A stretch of DNA of 64,000 nucleotides. Source: Pseudomonas alkylphenolica. GTDB taxonomy: Bacteria; Pseudomonadota; Gammaproteobacteria; Pseudomonadales; Pseudomonadaceae. The first letter of the stretch is position 1, and every line of letters starts with the position of its first letter. The stretch lies in the NCBI RefSeq assembly GCF_004025535.1, contig NZ_QJRG01000050.1:282425-346424 (forward strand), read 5' to 3'. This document shows, piece after piece, positions 35,038 through 43,543 of the stretch. The translations under genes and the position numbers were made by a program. Below the pieces are notes generated by a model. That model saw only the letters and a program-made list of their open reading frames with translations. It was not told the origin of the DNA and made no database searches.

Positions 35038-36338
35038 GAATTTTGGCCCCCTAGACGCTTAACAGCGTTGGCAAGCTGTTCAGCAGGCGAGGCAGTCCGC
35101 AGGTGAGGGATATGACTCACTAGGTCACTGAACGAGCCACTGATGAAATGGATGTCCAGGCCACGCCTGGCAAGGTCATGGAACCTGCCCCAGTAGTCGC
35201 TTGAGCCATGGAAGCCCCGGTTATGCAGGTGCATGATGCACTGGAAATCACAGAGTATGAGCTTCAGGCTCGGGTTGGACTGGATAGCCGAAAAGATAGG
35301 CTCGGAGAGGTGGTCATCGTTGAAGCCGAAGCCAGCCACAATGAGACAGCTGTTAGGCTGACGCAGAAACTCCAGATAGCGGGACAGGAGCTCCAAGTGA
35401 GGCTGCAGGAAGGCTTGCTGGTATTTACCTTTGGCAGGGTAGATCAGACATGCATTCGCTGGGGTGGGTGCAGCGTCTTCGTAGATTTCTTTGCCGTCTC
35501 TGCTCCAGCTCACCGATCCATGTAATTTCAAGAGCTGAAATACGCCTTCAGCAAACTCATGGCCTTCAGTCTCACGTCTGACGATGTCGTAGCTGAAGTG
35601 TCTTCCATCAAAGCGGCGTCTACGCGTGTACGAGAAACCATCTATGGTCATCATCCCAAGATCAGAGGCCGCCGTCTCAAAGCACATGTCGTAGTTAGTG
35701 GTGAACACCTTGAGTCGGGGATCACGCACACGTCGTCTGGCCAGTTTTTGCAGTAACTGCCTATAAGCTGAAATGTCGGCGGCAGGAGCCCTAAGGAATG
35801 CCGAACATGCATCCAGAATGACAGCCTTCACGTCGCTTACGAAGACTTTTACAGTCGCGTCATCATTGAAAGCCAGATAGGCGTCGCACTGTGAAAGGAA
35901 ATGCTCAATGTTTGGATTGGTTGTTTCCAGGTATCGAACGGCCTCCATCACCTGTCTGGCTTGCTGCGTAAGATCCCACGTACCTGGATTACACATGGAT
36001 CGCTGCCATAAATCTCCCATCCCCGGCCCACCCGGTGCTCCAAGCGATGTCCCGCTCCCCGCTAAAAAGCCCAAGTTAGGAATCTGAAGTGCTCCGGTGA
36101 GCATGTCCGACAGAGCTGACCGGTTTGAGTTGATCTTCAAGGGATCTTGAGGAGGCGCACCTTTGATGATCGTGAATGCTTCCTCCGTCAAGGGTGACCA
36201 CTCTGTTGCACCGGGCGCTAAATACGCCTGTAAGCCCCGGCGATTAGCATCCAATGGCGGGGGCGGCGGAGGGGGGGGCTGTGGGAGATCAGGAACAACA
36301 ACGGCTTGAGGAACAGGCGGAGCATTCTCGTTTGACAT
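35034..36338 (-). CDS. SIR2-domain protein, partner of HerA
   Basis: A 434-residue protein. A proline-rich tail (residues 18-28) is followed by the SIR2 fold: NAD-binding FLAGSGTSLGAPG (91-103), FTTNYDMCFE (near 216), KLHGSVSW with the catalytic His (near 275) and GFGFNDDHL (near 345). ATG 36338 has AAGGA eight bases upstream and is preferred over the earlier frame start. It precedes HerA with a four-base overlap. In antiphage systems, SIR2 of this kind hydrolyses NAD+ upon activation, killing or arresting the infected cell; here that is inferred from motif and partner. Confidence 0.86.
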   Translation of the reverse strand: MSNENAPPVPQAVVVPDLPQPPPPPPPPLDANRRGLQAYLAPGATEWSPLTEEAFTIIKGAPPQDPLKINSNRSALSDMLTGALQIPNLGFLAGSGTSLGAPGGPGMGDLWQRSMCNPGTWDLTQQARQVMEAVRYLETTNPNIEHFLSQCDAYLAFNDDATVKVFVSDVKAVILDACSAFLRAPAADISAYRQLLQKLARRRVRDPRLKVFTTNYDMCFETAASDLGMMTIDGFSYTRRRRFDGRHFSYDIVRRETEGHEFAEGVFQLLKLHGSVSWSRDGKEIYEDAAPTPANACLIYPAKGKYQQAFLQPHLELLSRYLEFLRQPNSCLIVAGFGFNDDHLSEPIFSAIQSNPSLKLILCDFQCIMHLHNRGFHGSSDYWGRFHDLARRGLDIHFISGSFSDLVSHIPHLRTASPAEQLANAVKRLGGQNS

Positions 36339-36862
36339 CAACACAATCCTTGATGGTGTAGCGATGGTCGAGGGTATCACCGGGCCACTCGAACACGCCT
36401 ATTAGAATCTACATGCAACGCAAGCATAATGCCCACCACCACCTGTCTAGCATAGTGGTGGAGAAGACGGCCAGGGAGGTACCGAGTGTCTTGAGCTGGG
36501 TCAGTCGCCATTCCAAGTCATTCAGCGCGTGTGCGGGACCCTCGTTGGACGTGAGCCGGATCTGCTCAAACGCCCTAGCTATTGATGTCGTGACAGTCAG
36601 CAAACAGCAATACCCTGGGGGTTGAGACTGGCATTGGTCAGGCATGCCAGCTCAGCATTTGAGCCAGCGGGCTTGGATGCAGATTTTGTGATGGCAAAAC
36701 TGCGTGAGGGGCTGTCGAGCCAGGAAGCCCTTCACGCACTGACCGTTTCGAAGCGAGCGAAGCGCTGAGGTGTCCAGGATCGTTAGGCTAGTTCAGTCTG
36801 CAGCGACGCTTACTCGGATCAAACCGAGGTAAGTTTCAGGTCTTCCCTCACGACTTGGATTG
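36339..36862. other. Gap between DUF2971 and SIR2-HerA genes
   Basis: This 520-bp gap has no supported gene. A weak minus-strand frame (36409-36645) and a plus-strand run ending at 36768 (FVMAKLREGLSSQEALHAL) are open but lack start sites and recognisable family features. An inverted repeat ACCACC...GGTGGT lies at about 36436-36463. The promoter of the SIR2-HerA operon should be here. Confidence 0.35.
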
Positions 36863-37609
36863 TTACGAGGCCGTGGGTGCAACGTACGGTCGAACATCGA
36901 GTCCAAAGAAGTCCTCAAGCAGGAAGGCCTCTCTGAATTCGATGCCGGGGGTGAGGTGAAGAATATCGTAGATGTCTCTCTTATGGGCATCAGGCATGCG
37001 TGCTCCAAAGATAATCGCGGAGATAGGCGCTGGTGCTCGATAAAGCTTTTCGCCGATATGCATGATTGCCCTCCATTCCCTCTCGTAGCTCCATTGCTTG
37101 GCTTTGGTATACACACAGACATCAATGAAGTTCTCTTTGGCGTCGCCAGGCAGGTTCTTCAGGGACAAAGACGGGTACACGTCTGTGTACCTCACCGGTT
37201 TAGCCATGCTTCTTAACGGGGAAGTCTCATCGACGCGGTACTCGATGCAGAACCCCTTGTGGTACTCCGCGTAGTGAGACCACATGAGGATTTCATTTGG
37301 CGTTTCGCTCAGGCAGAGCACCCCAATTTGTTGCATTTGTGTGCGCAGTCCATCACGAAGCTGCGTATAAGCAATCTCGTCCGCCGCAATTGGAACCTTG
37401 AGCGAATCCTCTACCACAGCATTTTGCGCGATTATGTCGACTGCGTGGGCGACGGACTCTTTCAGTTTTTTGCGATCGAGATTGATGGCGCAGTCAAAAG
37501 GATCATTAAACGACGCCGGGCTGGACAGCCAGACGGTTTCATCAACCAGAGACTGCAAGGAGTACGGCGTGACGCGTTGGTATTTGTACAGGTGGGAAGG
37601 CGTGCTCAT
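36863..37609 (-). CDS. DUF2971 protein
   Basis: A 248-residue protein of the DUF2971 family. The diagnostic motifs are present in order: HLYKYQRVT, LVDETVWLSSPASFNDPFDC, IGVLCLSETPNEILMWSHYAEYHKGFCIEY and QWSYEREWR. Tight WSHYA and YEREWR segments are the family hallmark. No catalytic role is established for the family, and members often sit in defence or phage-rich regions. It lies 99 bp downstream of a SIR2 gene on the same strand, so the two may be one operon. ATG has AGGA four bases upstream. Confidence 0.85.
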   Translation of the reverse strand: MSTPSHLYKYQRVTPYSLQSLVDETVWLSSPASFNDPFDCAINLDRKKLKESVAHAVDIIAQNAVVEDSLKVPIAADEIAYTQLRDGLRTQMQQIGVLCLSETPNEILMWSHYAEYHKGFCIEYRVDETSPLRSMAKPVRYTDVYPSLSLKNLPGDAKENFIDVCVYTKAKQWSYEREWRAIMHIGEKLYRAPAPISAIIFGARMPDAHKRDIYDILHLTPGIEFREAFLLEDFFGLDVRPYVAPTAS

Positions 37610-37708
37610 GGTGTCCTGGTTTTCTGGGCATTCAGGTTTTTGATTGCTGTAGGCGGTGATTCCTGATCTAAATTTACGGGTACCTGAAGCGATAGATCGG
37701 GCATCGCT

Positions 37709-39481
37709 TTAATACCTGCTCAATCGTGCCAATCCCTCCAGGAAACGCTGGAGGTAGCTCTCACTCCCAAAGGCAAAGCCTGCAGCAAGCAAGGGCGCCT
37801 TGAACTCCTGCGTAGAGTATTCCTGAGCAAAGTGAGAGATCGTCTCCGAGTGCCACGACAGACGCCCCATCGCGATGTTTCGGAATTGATTCTGCTGGAT
37901 TCTATTATTGAGCTCTTCTTCGTTGACGCCATTCGCTTGAGCGAAGAACAGCAGGTTCAGAAATTCGAAGCGCTCATAGAGCAGCTCGGCATCGTGCACG
38001 CCGGCAAACGAGGGTGCCCATTTGGAGGTGATGAGGCTGGCAAGCCGATTGGATAGTGGTGTACGGGCGTTGCTCTGACCCTCTAGGGTTTTCCAGTGCG
38101 CTAAGAGCCCGTTGCCGGACTCCAGGTAGAACGGTGACAGTTCATACCCCACCAGACTGGGTTGCTCGCGACGGTTAATCACGATTGAACCGAGCAGGCG
38201 ATACAGAACGTCAAGGCGATTCGCACGGGTCAGCCCAAGTGCATAGCCAAGAACGACCAACATTACCGGATAGTCCTTCAGGGCTAGCCAGTGGGTATAG
38301 CCAGCCTGTTCTCTATGAGCTTCAGCATACAGCCCTTTGACTGCATCCAGTACGAGGCTCAGCTCATCACCTGTACCCCAACGACCTAACACTGAAGCAA
38401 TTCGTGCGATCGGTTCGACAATCGCCTCGTACTCTGGAACCCAGTCACTGAACGCCTGGTTCCTCACTTCTCCCCCTCCTGCGAAAAGTGGGGCGAAATC
38501 AGAAATCATCTGCCGAGTTTGAGTCGTGACCAAGTCTTCGAGCTGGATCCTGTGTTCAGGCCGATCCATGAAGCGTTTTGCCATGGCGATCATCAGTTCG
38601 ACACTTGCCGGATTAGGCTGGCGGGACTGCTGGATGGTCTCAAGCTTCAGTTTAAGGGCATCGAAGAACGTGTCCGCGTCAGTGCCGCTGACCACAGATG
38701 CCCGGCGCTGTGTGACCAACTCCTGGCCACGCTCAGACAGGCCACCACGTGCCAGCCAGTAGGTTGGGTAGCGGCGGGAGGGCGCGCGCAGAAATGCCTC
38801 CCTCAGGGCGTGATCCCATTCCCCTGACCAGCCAGCAACGATCAACCCGAACTCATCGATGATGCGGTCGAGCAGGGTGTTGAACTCGGCAGGGTAGTCA
38901 CCCAGCTCTAAATCCGTATTCAGAATTCTGGCGTCTTTGTAGTCGCCATGAATTTTGAGGATGAAGCACTGGGAATGGGTGATCGGCTCGGCCCCTGCCA
39001 AGGTGTCGACTGAGCTCACGATCGTGGGCTCAATGCCGGCATCACGCAGAGCATTTTCCATCAGCCTATCAAAGTTGGTTGTGACGATCACGCGCACGTG
39101 CCCAGCGCGCACCATTTCTGCGATAGCTCGATGAGCCCGGGTGGGTACCTTCAATCCGTCCTCCAGCTCTTGGGCTGTGGGCTCCAGGAAGCCTTGGACA
39201 ATCGCTCTGCGCTCGCTTTGCGTGCCTGCCAAGGTCTCAAGCAGCGTCGAATAGTTAGGCTGCTCTCCTGTCTGACCTACATACCAAGCATGCCAGTCTT
39301 CTTGCTCCCCTACACCTGAGGCAACACCGGCACGTTTGATCAGCTCCATGGTGATCTCCCAGCCGGTCGGGATGCCAGCGGAGCGTGACACTCCTGACCC
39401 AAGGATTAGTGCATACACCCCTTTGTTCTCGTATACCGAGAATGCGAGCTGGGTAGTGGGGTCATTGGCGATCATGGGCAT
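37709..39481 (-). CDS. SIR2-domain protein with long C-terminal extension
   Basis: A 590-residue protein. The SIR2 part covers about 20-285: ALILGSGVSRSAGIPTGWE (28-43), VIVTTNFDRLMENAL, FILKIHGDYKDARI (catalytic His) and VAGWSGEWDHALREAF. The remaining 300 residues are helical and unrecognised, with no HerA, SLOG or STAND signature. ATG 39481 is chosen because AAGGA lies seven bases upstream. A second SIR2 gene in one island, followed by DUF2971, suggests a separate module. Sensor role for the C-terminus and NADase role for the N-terminus are inferences. Confidence 0.85.
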   Translation of the reverse strand: MPMIANDPTTQLAFSVYENKGVYALILGSGVSRSAGIPTGWEITMELIKRAGVASGVGEQEDWHAWYVGQTGEQPNYSTLLETLAGTQSERRAIVQGFLEPTAQELEDGLKVPTRAHRAIAEMVRAGHVRVIVTTNFDRLMENALRDAGIEPTIVSSVDTLAGAEPITHSQCFILKIHGDYKDARILNTDLELGDYPAEFNTLLDRIIDEFGLIVAGWSGEWDHALREAFLRAPSRRYPTYWLARGGLSERGQELVTQRRASVVSGTDADTFFDALKLKLETIQQSRQPNPASVELMIAMAKRFMDRPEHRIQLEDLVTTQTRQMISDFAPLFAGGGEVRNQAFSDWVPEYEAIVEPIARIASVLGRWGTGDELSLVLDAVKGLYAEAHREQAGYTHWLALKDYPVMLVVLGYALGLTRANRLDVLYRLLGSIVINRREQPSLVGYELSPFYLESGNGLLAHWKTLEGQSNARTPLSNRLASLITSKWAPSFAGVHDAELLYERFEFLNLLFFAQANGVNEEELNNRIQQNQFRNIAMGRLSWHSETISHFAQEYSTQEFKAPLLAAGFAFGSESYLQRFLEGLARLSRY

Positions 39482-39603
39482 GGGATCTTCCTTGCGTTCC
39501 GGGGGCGATTGCCAAATTCTTGGAGTCGCCAGCGTTATCCTGGGTGGAAGCATTCTAGCCAAAGGCCATCATAGACGCACCTATTGCTCCGCAGAGAGAT
39601 TGT

Positions 39604-40609
39604 TCAATTGTCACTGCATAAGTGGGTGCCCGGATGAGTCAGTTCAATGGTTAGGAACAGCCGATCAAGGACATTCGACAAAGCGCGGATCGACAGCGGG
39701 CGACCTCGGTCGGAGATGAACAAAGCGCGGATCGACAGCGGGCGGCCTCGGTCGGAGATGAACAAATAGCGGTATGGCAGTTTCATCAGTTTGCCGCTCC
39801 GTGAAGGGCGCCGTTCGCTCTGGATATAGCACTCATAGACCTCATACAACTGGGCGGAGATACCTACCGTCCGCCCGTGGGTTTTCAGTGCAGGCTCTTC
39901 AGCGCGCGGATCGCCTGGGTCATGTTCACGATCGTTGATGCTGACATAGGCATGCTGCGAAACGTTATTGACATCGGTGGTATAGAGCTTGAGAAGCTCC
40001 CCTCGGCGCATACCGGTCTCCAGCAGCAATTCAATCATTAGCCAATTACGTAACTGCAGTCGTTCCGGAAACGGATTCTCCGCGGCGCCCGGGCGAATCA
40101 ACGTGCGAATGATCTGGAGTTGCGTATTTGTCAGACTGCGGTAACGAGTGCGGTCCGGCCGAACATTGAGGATGTAGCTCTCAAAGCGCCGTTCAACGAC
40201 GTCGGCAACATCTGCAAATGCAACCTCGATGTTAGCCAGGGAGGTTGAGGTTTGACGAGCACGCGGGATGTAACGGCTGACAGACCAGGACAGGTATAGC
40301 TTCAGCAACCGCAGGTATTGGTCACGGGTACGCGGATCGATCTGCGGAAATGGTGCCGTTGCAGCTATGCCGATTCGAGCGACCAGGTTGTCGGCTTGAC
40401 GACCGCTTTGAAGCCAGAGGGCGTAACCATCCAGCAACGCCAGAATCACCTGCGCGCAGATGCGCCGCAGCGGTGTTGTACGCGCGGTATCGCAACTTGA
40501 GTTGAACGTAAATGAACGGGATAAGCATGGGCAATGGCGCCGCATCTCCGGTCTGTACGAGCAGCGGCACACGCTGACCAGAAGAGTAACGGCACTGGAT
40601 CAATTTCAT
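39604..40609 (-). pseudogene. Tyrosine recombinase, frameshifted and C-terminally truncated
   Basis: The N-terminal part MKLIQCRYSSGQRVPLLVQT (from ATG 40609) breaks by a frameshift near 40480 and continues as LRRICAQVILALLDGYALW. The catalytic domain has LLLETGMRRGELLKL (first Arg) but ends THLCSDN before the HxxR and Tyr motifs, so it cannot recombine. A 42-bp duplication lies near the end. It closes the right side of the island. Confidence 0.78.
39679..39762 (-). repeat. 42-bp tandem duplication inside the recombinase remnant
   Basis: Units 39679-39720 and 39721-39762 differ at a single base and keep the frame, so the residues LFISDRGRPLSIRA occur twice. It is a recent duplication in a decaying gene. 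Confidence 0.9.
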
Positions 40610-40871
40610 CGACAGCTACCTCATTCAACGATTCGCCATGAACACGAAGGACATGGCCCGTTGAAAGCGTGGTCGGTAAAAGCTGGTTTGTCGAATCAGT
40701 GCCTTACGAAGCTCATGAACATTCTGAACATAGCACCTCGTTTAACATAATATACATTATGCGTAGTGATCAATAGATCCCTCAGACCCAAGACACAGCA
40801 GATTTCAACGCTTGAACCCCCAGGCTGACCCTCCACCCATCGCTGGACAGTCAGCCTGACGATTTCCGATG

Positions 40872-42224
40872 TTACTGCGCAGCGTGCAACGCTTCACTCA
40901 CCGCATTCACAAACAACGCCTGCTCGTCATACAGCGAGCTTGGCGTTTCTGCGTTCTTCCACGTCGACCACTGAACCATCACCAGTTTCTCCGCCGGGTT
41001 GATCGCGATGGATTGACCGAAGATGCCCAGCGCCCAGAATGTCTGGTCACTGGTTGCGGTTTTGATCGGCTCGGCGTTGGCGTCCGGCGCCGGTGCCGAG
41101 AACCACCATTGATAGCCATATTGGCCATTGGGTGCCGATGGCGTCACCGAACCTTTGGCTGTCGTCCAGTGCGTGGAGCGTGCGATCCAGTCGTTCGGCA
41201 AGAGTTTCTCGCCCGTTGGCAGTTGTCCGCCGCTCATGACGAATTGGCCAAAGCGACCCCAATCACGCAACGAGGCATTGAAGCCGTGACCGCCCATGTC
41301 GACTTTGTCCTTGACCAAGGCGTGCCAAACACCATCCTGTTGCATGCCGTAACGGCTCCAGACGCGGCTTTCCAGGTATTTGGCGATGGTCATGCCGGTG
41401 GCGTTTTCCAGTACACGGCCCACCAACCAGGCGCCGCCGGTGTTGTAGGACCACACTTCACCAGGCTTGACGCCGGGTTTGCGTTTGACCGATTTGACCA
41501 GGTTGAGGACACAGTCGTATGGCGCAGGTTTGGCCTCGCACTGGGTCATGTGGGAGAAATCGGAGTCTGGCGACGCGTAGTTTTCATCCCAGACCACGCC
41601 TGAGGTGTGCTGCATCAGTTGATGCAGGGTCACCTCTTCCCAGGCTGTACCCTTGAGTTCGGGGATATACAGGGTGATCTTGTCATCCACTGACTTGATC
41701 TTGCCTTCTTTTATCGCCACGCCGACCAGTACGCTGACCACCGACTTGGCCACTGAACGCGACGTCCACAGGGTGTTGGCGGTATTGCCCTTGCCGTAAT
41801 ACTCATAGGCGATCTTGCCGTCCTTGAGAATCAACATGCCCGTGACGCTCTGGTTGGCCAGGTAGTCATCAAGCGTGTGCCGGGTACCGTTCATTGAATA
41901 GTGAATGGCTGGCAGTGCGTGGCTCGAGGCCGGCAATGGATAAGGTTTGGCGTCTTTTGCGCTGAAGACATCGCCTTCATACAACCTGTAGGTATTGCGA
42001 AAACCCACCACACGGGTGTCCTGGTCCCAGGTCAGCATGGCGTGCGGATCCGGGAGCGTCTTGTCGAACGGTTGCGGGCACACGTTTAGGCCGGGAACGC
42101 CACATTCAGTAACGGGATCGGCCGCCAGGCTGACACCCGCGTGGGTAATTCCCAGCACGGCAACCGCCAGCGCACGAAGGGAAAAAGTTTGCAGCGCGTG
42201 CTTTGTTATTGTTGTGGGCAACAT
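40872..42224 (-). CDS. Secreted beta-lactamase-fold serine hydrolase
   Basis: A 450-residue protein with a signal peptide (AVAVLGITHAGVSLAADP, cleaved near residue 35). The SxxK motif is Ser157-Lys160 (SRSVAK) and the second catalytic Tyr is Tyr260 (SYNTGG), as in class-C beta-lactamase, EstB esterases and DD-peptidases. The tail has GYQWWFSAP and FWALGIFGQSIAI. ATG 42224 has GAGGA six bases upstream. It is divergent from a LysR gene of the GcvA/AmpR type, the layout of ampC-ampR, so regulated expression is likely. The fold does not decide between esterase, peptidase and lactamase; long inserts make a true AmpC unlikely. Confidence 0.83.
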   Translation of the reverse strand: MLPTTITKHALQTFSLRALAVAVLGITHAGVSLAADPVTECGVPGLNVCPQPFDKTLPDPHAMLTWDQDTRVVGFRNTYRLYEGDVFSAKDAKPYPLPASSHALPAIHYSMNGTRHTLDDYLANQSVTGMLILKDGKIAYEYYGKGNTANTLWTSRSVAKSVVSVLVGVAIKEGKIKSVDDKITLYIPELKGTAWEEVTLHQLMQHTSGVVWDENYASPDSDFSHMTQCEAKPAPYDCVLNLVKSVKRKPGVKPGEVWSYNTGGAWLVGRVLENATGMTIAKYLESRVWSRYGMQQDGVWHALVKDKVDMGGHGFNASLRDWGRFGQFVMSGGQLPTGEKLLPNDWIARSTHWTTAKGSVTPSAPNGQYGYQWWFSAPAPDANAEPIKTATSDQTFWALGIFGQSIAINPAEKLVMVQWSTWKNAETPSSLYDEQALFVNAVSEALHAAQ

Positions 42225-42345
42225 CGGTATTCCTCGACATTTCAATGAACTTCACGGGTCGATGTCGAAGATATCAACTTGCCGGAATTCGAAAAGCAAC
42301 ATAAAGTCCGGCCCGATATTAATAAAACTAACAGCTGTGAACCCG

Positions 42346-43254
42346 ATGCCCACTGAACGGCTACCGCCGCTAAATGCCATTCGCGCCTTCGAAGCGGCTG
42401 CCCGCCTGGGCAGTTATGTTGCGGCCTCGCAGGCCCTGCATGTCACTCAACCGGCAATCGGTCGGCATGTGAAGAACCTTGAAGACTGGCTCGGCGTGCA
42501 ATTGTTCAATCGCACCCCGCGTGGCGTAACGCTTACAGCGCCGGGGCTGGAGTATTACCAGTCGGTTTCGCAGGCCCTGCAACTCCTCGCCGATGCCGGC
42601 GCTCGCGTGGCACGGCGCAAGGAAGAACGCTGGCTGCGCATCCTCTGCGTACCGGCGTTCGCCTCACGCTGGTTAACGCCCCATATCGACCAGTTGCGTA
42701 ACCTGCGACCAGACCTCAAGCTGGCGATTGAACCCAACGCGTCGTTCAAGGCCGTGGATGCCAGGCAAGCTGACCTCGGGATCGCCTTCGGGCTGCCGGG
42801 CGAACACACCGGGGTACATACGCGCATGATCCGCCCCGAGGTGTTTCCCGTGTGCTCGCCGGCGTATCGGGCGAGCTTGCAGCGCATCCCGTTGTCAGTC
42901 ACGGATCTGCCGGCGTGCGCGTTGATCCATGTCGACGACGGCACCTGGTGGAACAGCTGGTTTACGGCAATGAACGTTGCGCTCAAGGTCAAGGCGGATG
43001 CCTCGCACATGAGCAACGACATTGCCTTGAACCTTGCACGACATGGGCATGGCATCGCCTTGGCGACCGATGTTTTGGTCAGGCATGAGCTGGCCCAGGG
43101 TGTACTGGTACGATGCGGCGAGGCGTCGGTGGCGCTGGAAACTTACGAAGTGCTGACGCCCCAGCAGGCTGTTTCAGACGATGTAGCGTGGTTTATCGAC
43201 TGGTTGAATATGACGCTGCGAAAGGAGTTTCCACACGCAGCAGTTGATCCTTGA
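42346..43254 (+). CDS. LysR-family regulator, GcvA/AmpR-like
   Basis: A 302-residue regulator. The HTH (residues about 8-65) begins PPLNAIRAFEAAARLGSYVAASQALHVTQPAIGRHVKNLE and continues FNRTPRGVTLTAPG. The effector domain has IAFGLPGEHTGVHTRMI and VFPVCSPAY, the GcvA/AmpR pattern. ATG 42346 is chosen over a long upstream frame because it begins the HTH. It is divergent from the serine-hydrolase gene (about 120 bp apart) and probably regulates it. A 15-bp hairpin follows the stop. Confidence 0.9.
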   Translation: MPTERLPPLNAIRAFEAAARLGSYVAASQALHVTQPAIGRHVKNLEDWLGVQLFNRTPRGVTLTAPGLEYYQSVSQALQLLADAGARVARRKEERWLRILCVPAFASRWLTPHIDQLRNLRPDLKLAIEPNASFKAVDARQADLGIAFGLPGEHTGVHTRMIRPEVFPVCSPAYRASLQRIPLSVTDLPACALIHVDDGTWWNSWFTAMNVALKVKADASHMSNDIALNLARHGHGIALATDVLVRHELAQGVLVRCGEASVALETYEVLTPQQAVSDDVAWFIDWLNMTLRKEFPHAAVDP

Positions 43255-43302
43255 TGAGTGCCACGGTACTGTCCTGCCCTGCTCGTTTAATAAGCCTTTT
43301 AT

Positions 43303-43336
43303 ATAACTCAACTAAATGTCTATTTAGTTGAGTTAT
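43303..43336. terminator. 15-bp perfect inverted repeat after the LysR gene
   Basis: Arms 43303-43317 and 43322-43336 (ATAACTCAACTAAAT and its complement) surround a four-base loop GTCT. It is A/T-rich and ends in T-rich sequence. It may be a terminator for the LysR gene or an operator for the gene at 43544; the symmetric, GC-poor stem is unusual for a terminator. Confidence 0.5.
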
Positions 43337-43543
43337 TTATTCGTTCGCCATTTGGATGGTGTTAAAACCCTCTCTTCTTTCGTTTCAGCCATTGGGCGCT
43401 CCTGCACTAAGTCTATCTCTTTGGGAGATGGCCCCATCTGAAATCAGCAATACAAGTGTTGGCCAAAGCCTGATTAACATGTGGCATAACTCCCTACAAA
43501 TGCCGCAATTTTTACGCGGTCAAGAATAATCGGAGACTGCTCG

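Noticed and set aside
27979..40609. The two recombinase remnants as halves of one integrase split by an 11-kb insertion
   Set aside because: Both are on the minus strand in the right order, but the C-terminal piece (AHSMRRGFATWAASSGWD) looks like a different integrase family from the N-terminal piece, and no bridging sequence or target duplication was found.
40735..40765. A/T-rich imperfect palindrome near ACATAATATACATTATGC
   Set aside because: The arms do not pair exactly and the site is before a dead recombinase gene; no regulator link is visible.
21000..40900. tRNA or attachment site marking island ends
   Set aside because: No tRNA-like cloverleaf or matching flanking repeat was recognised by eye at either end.
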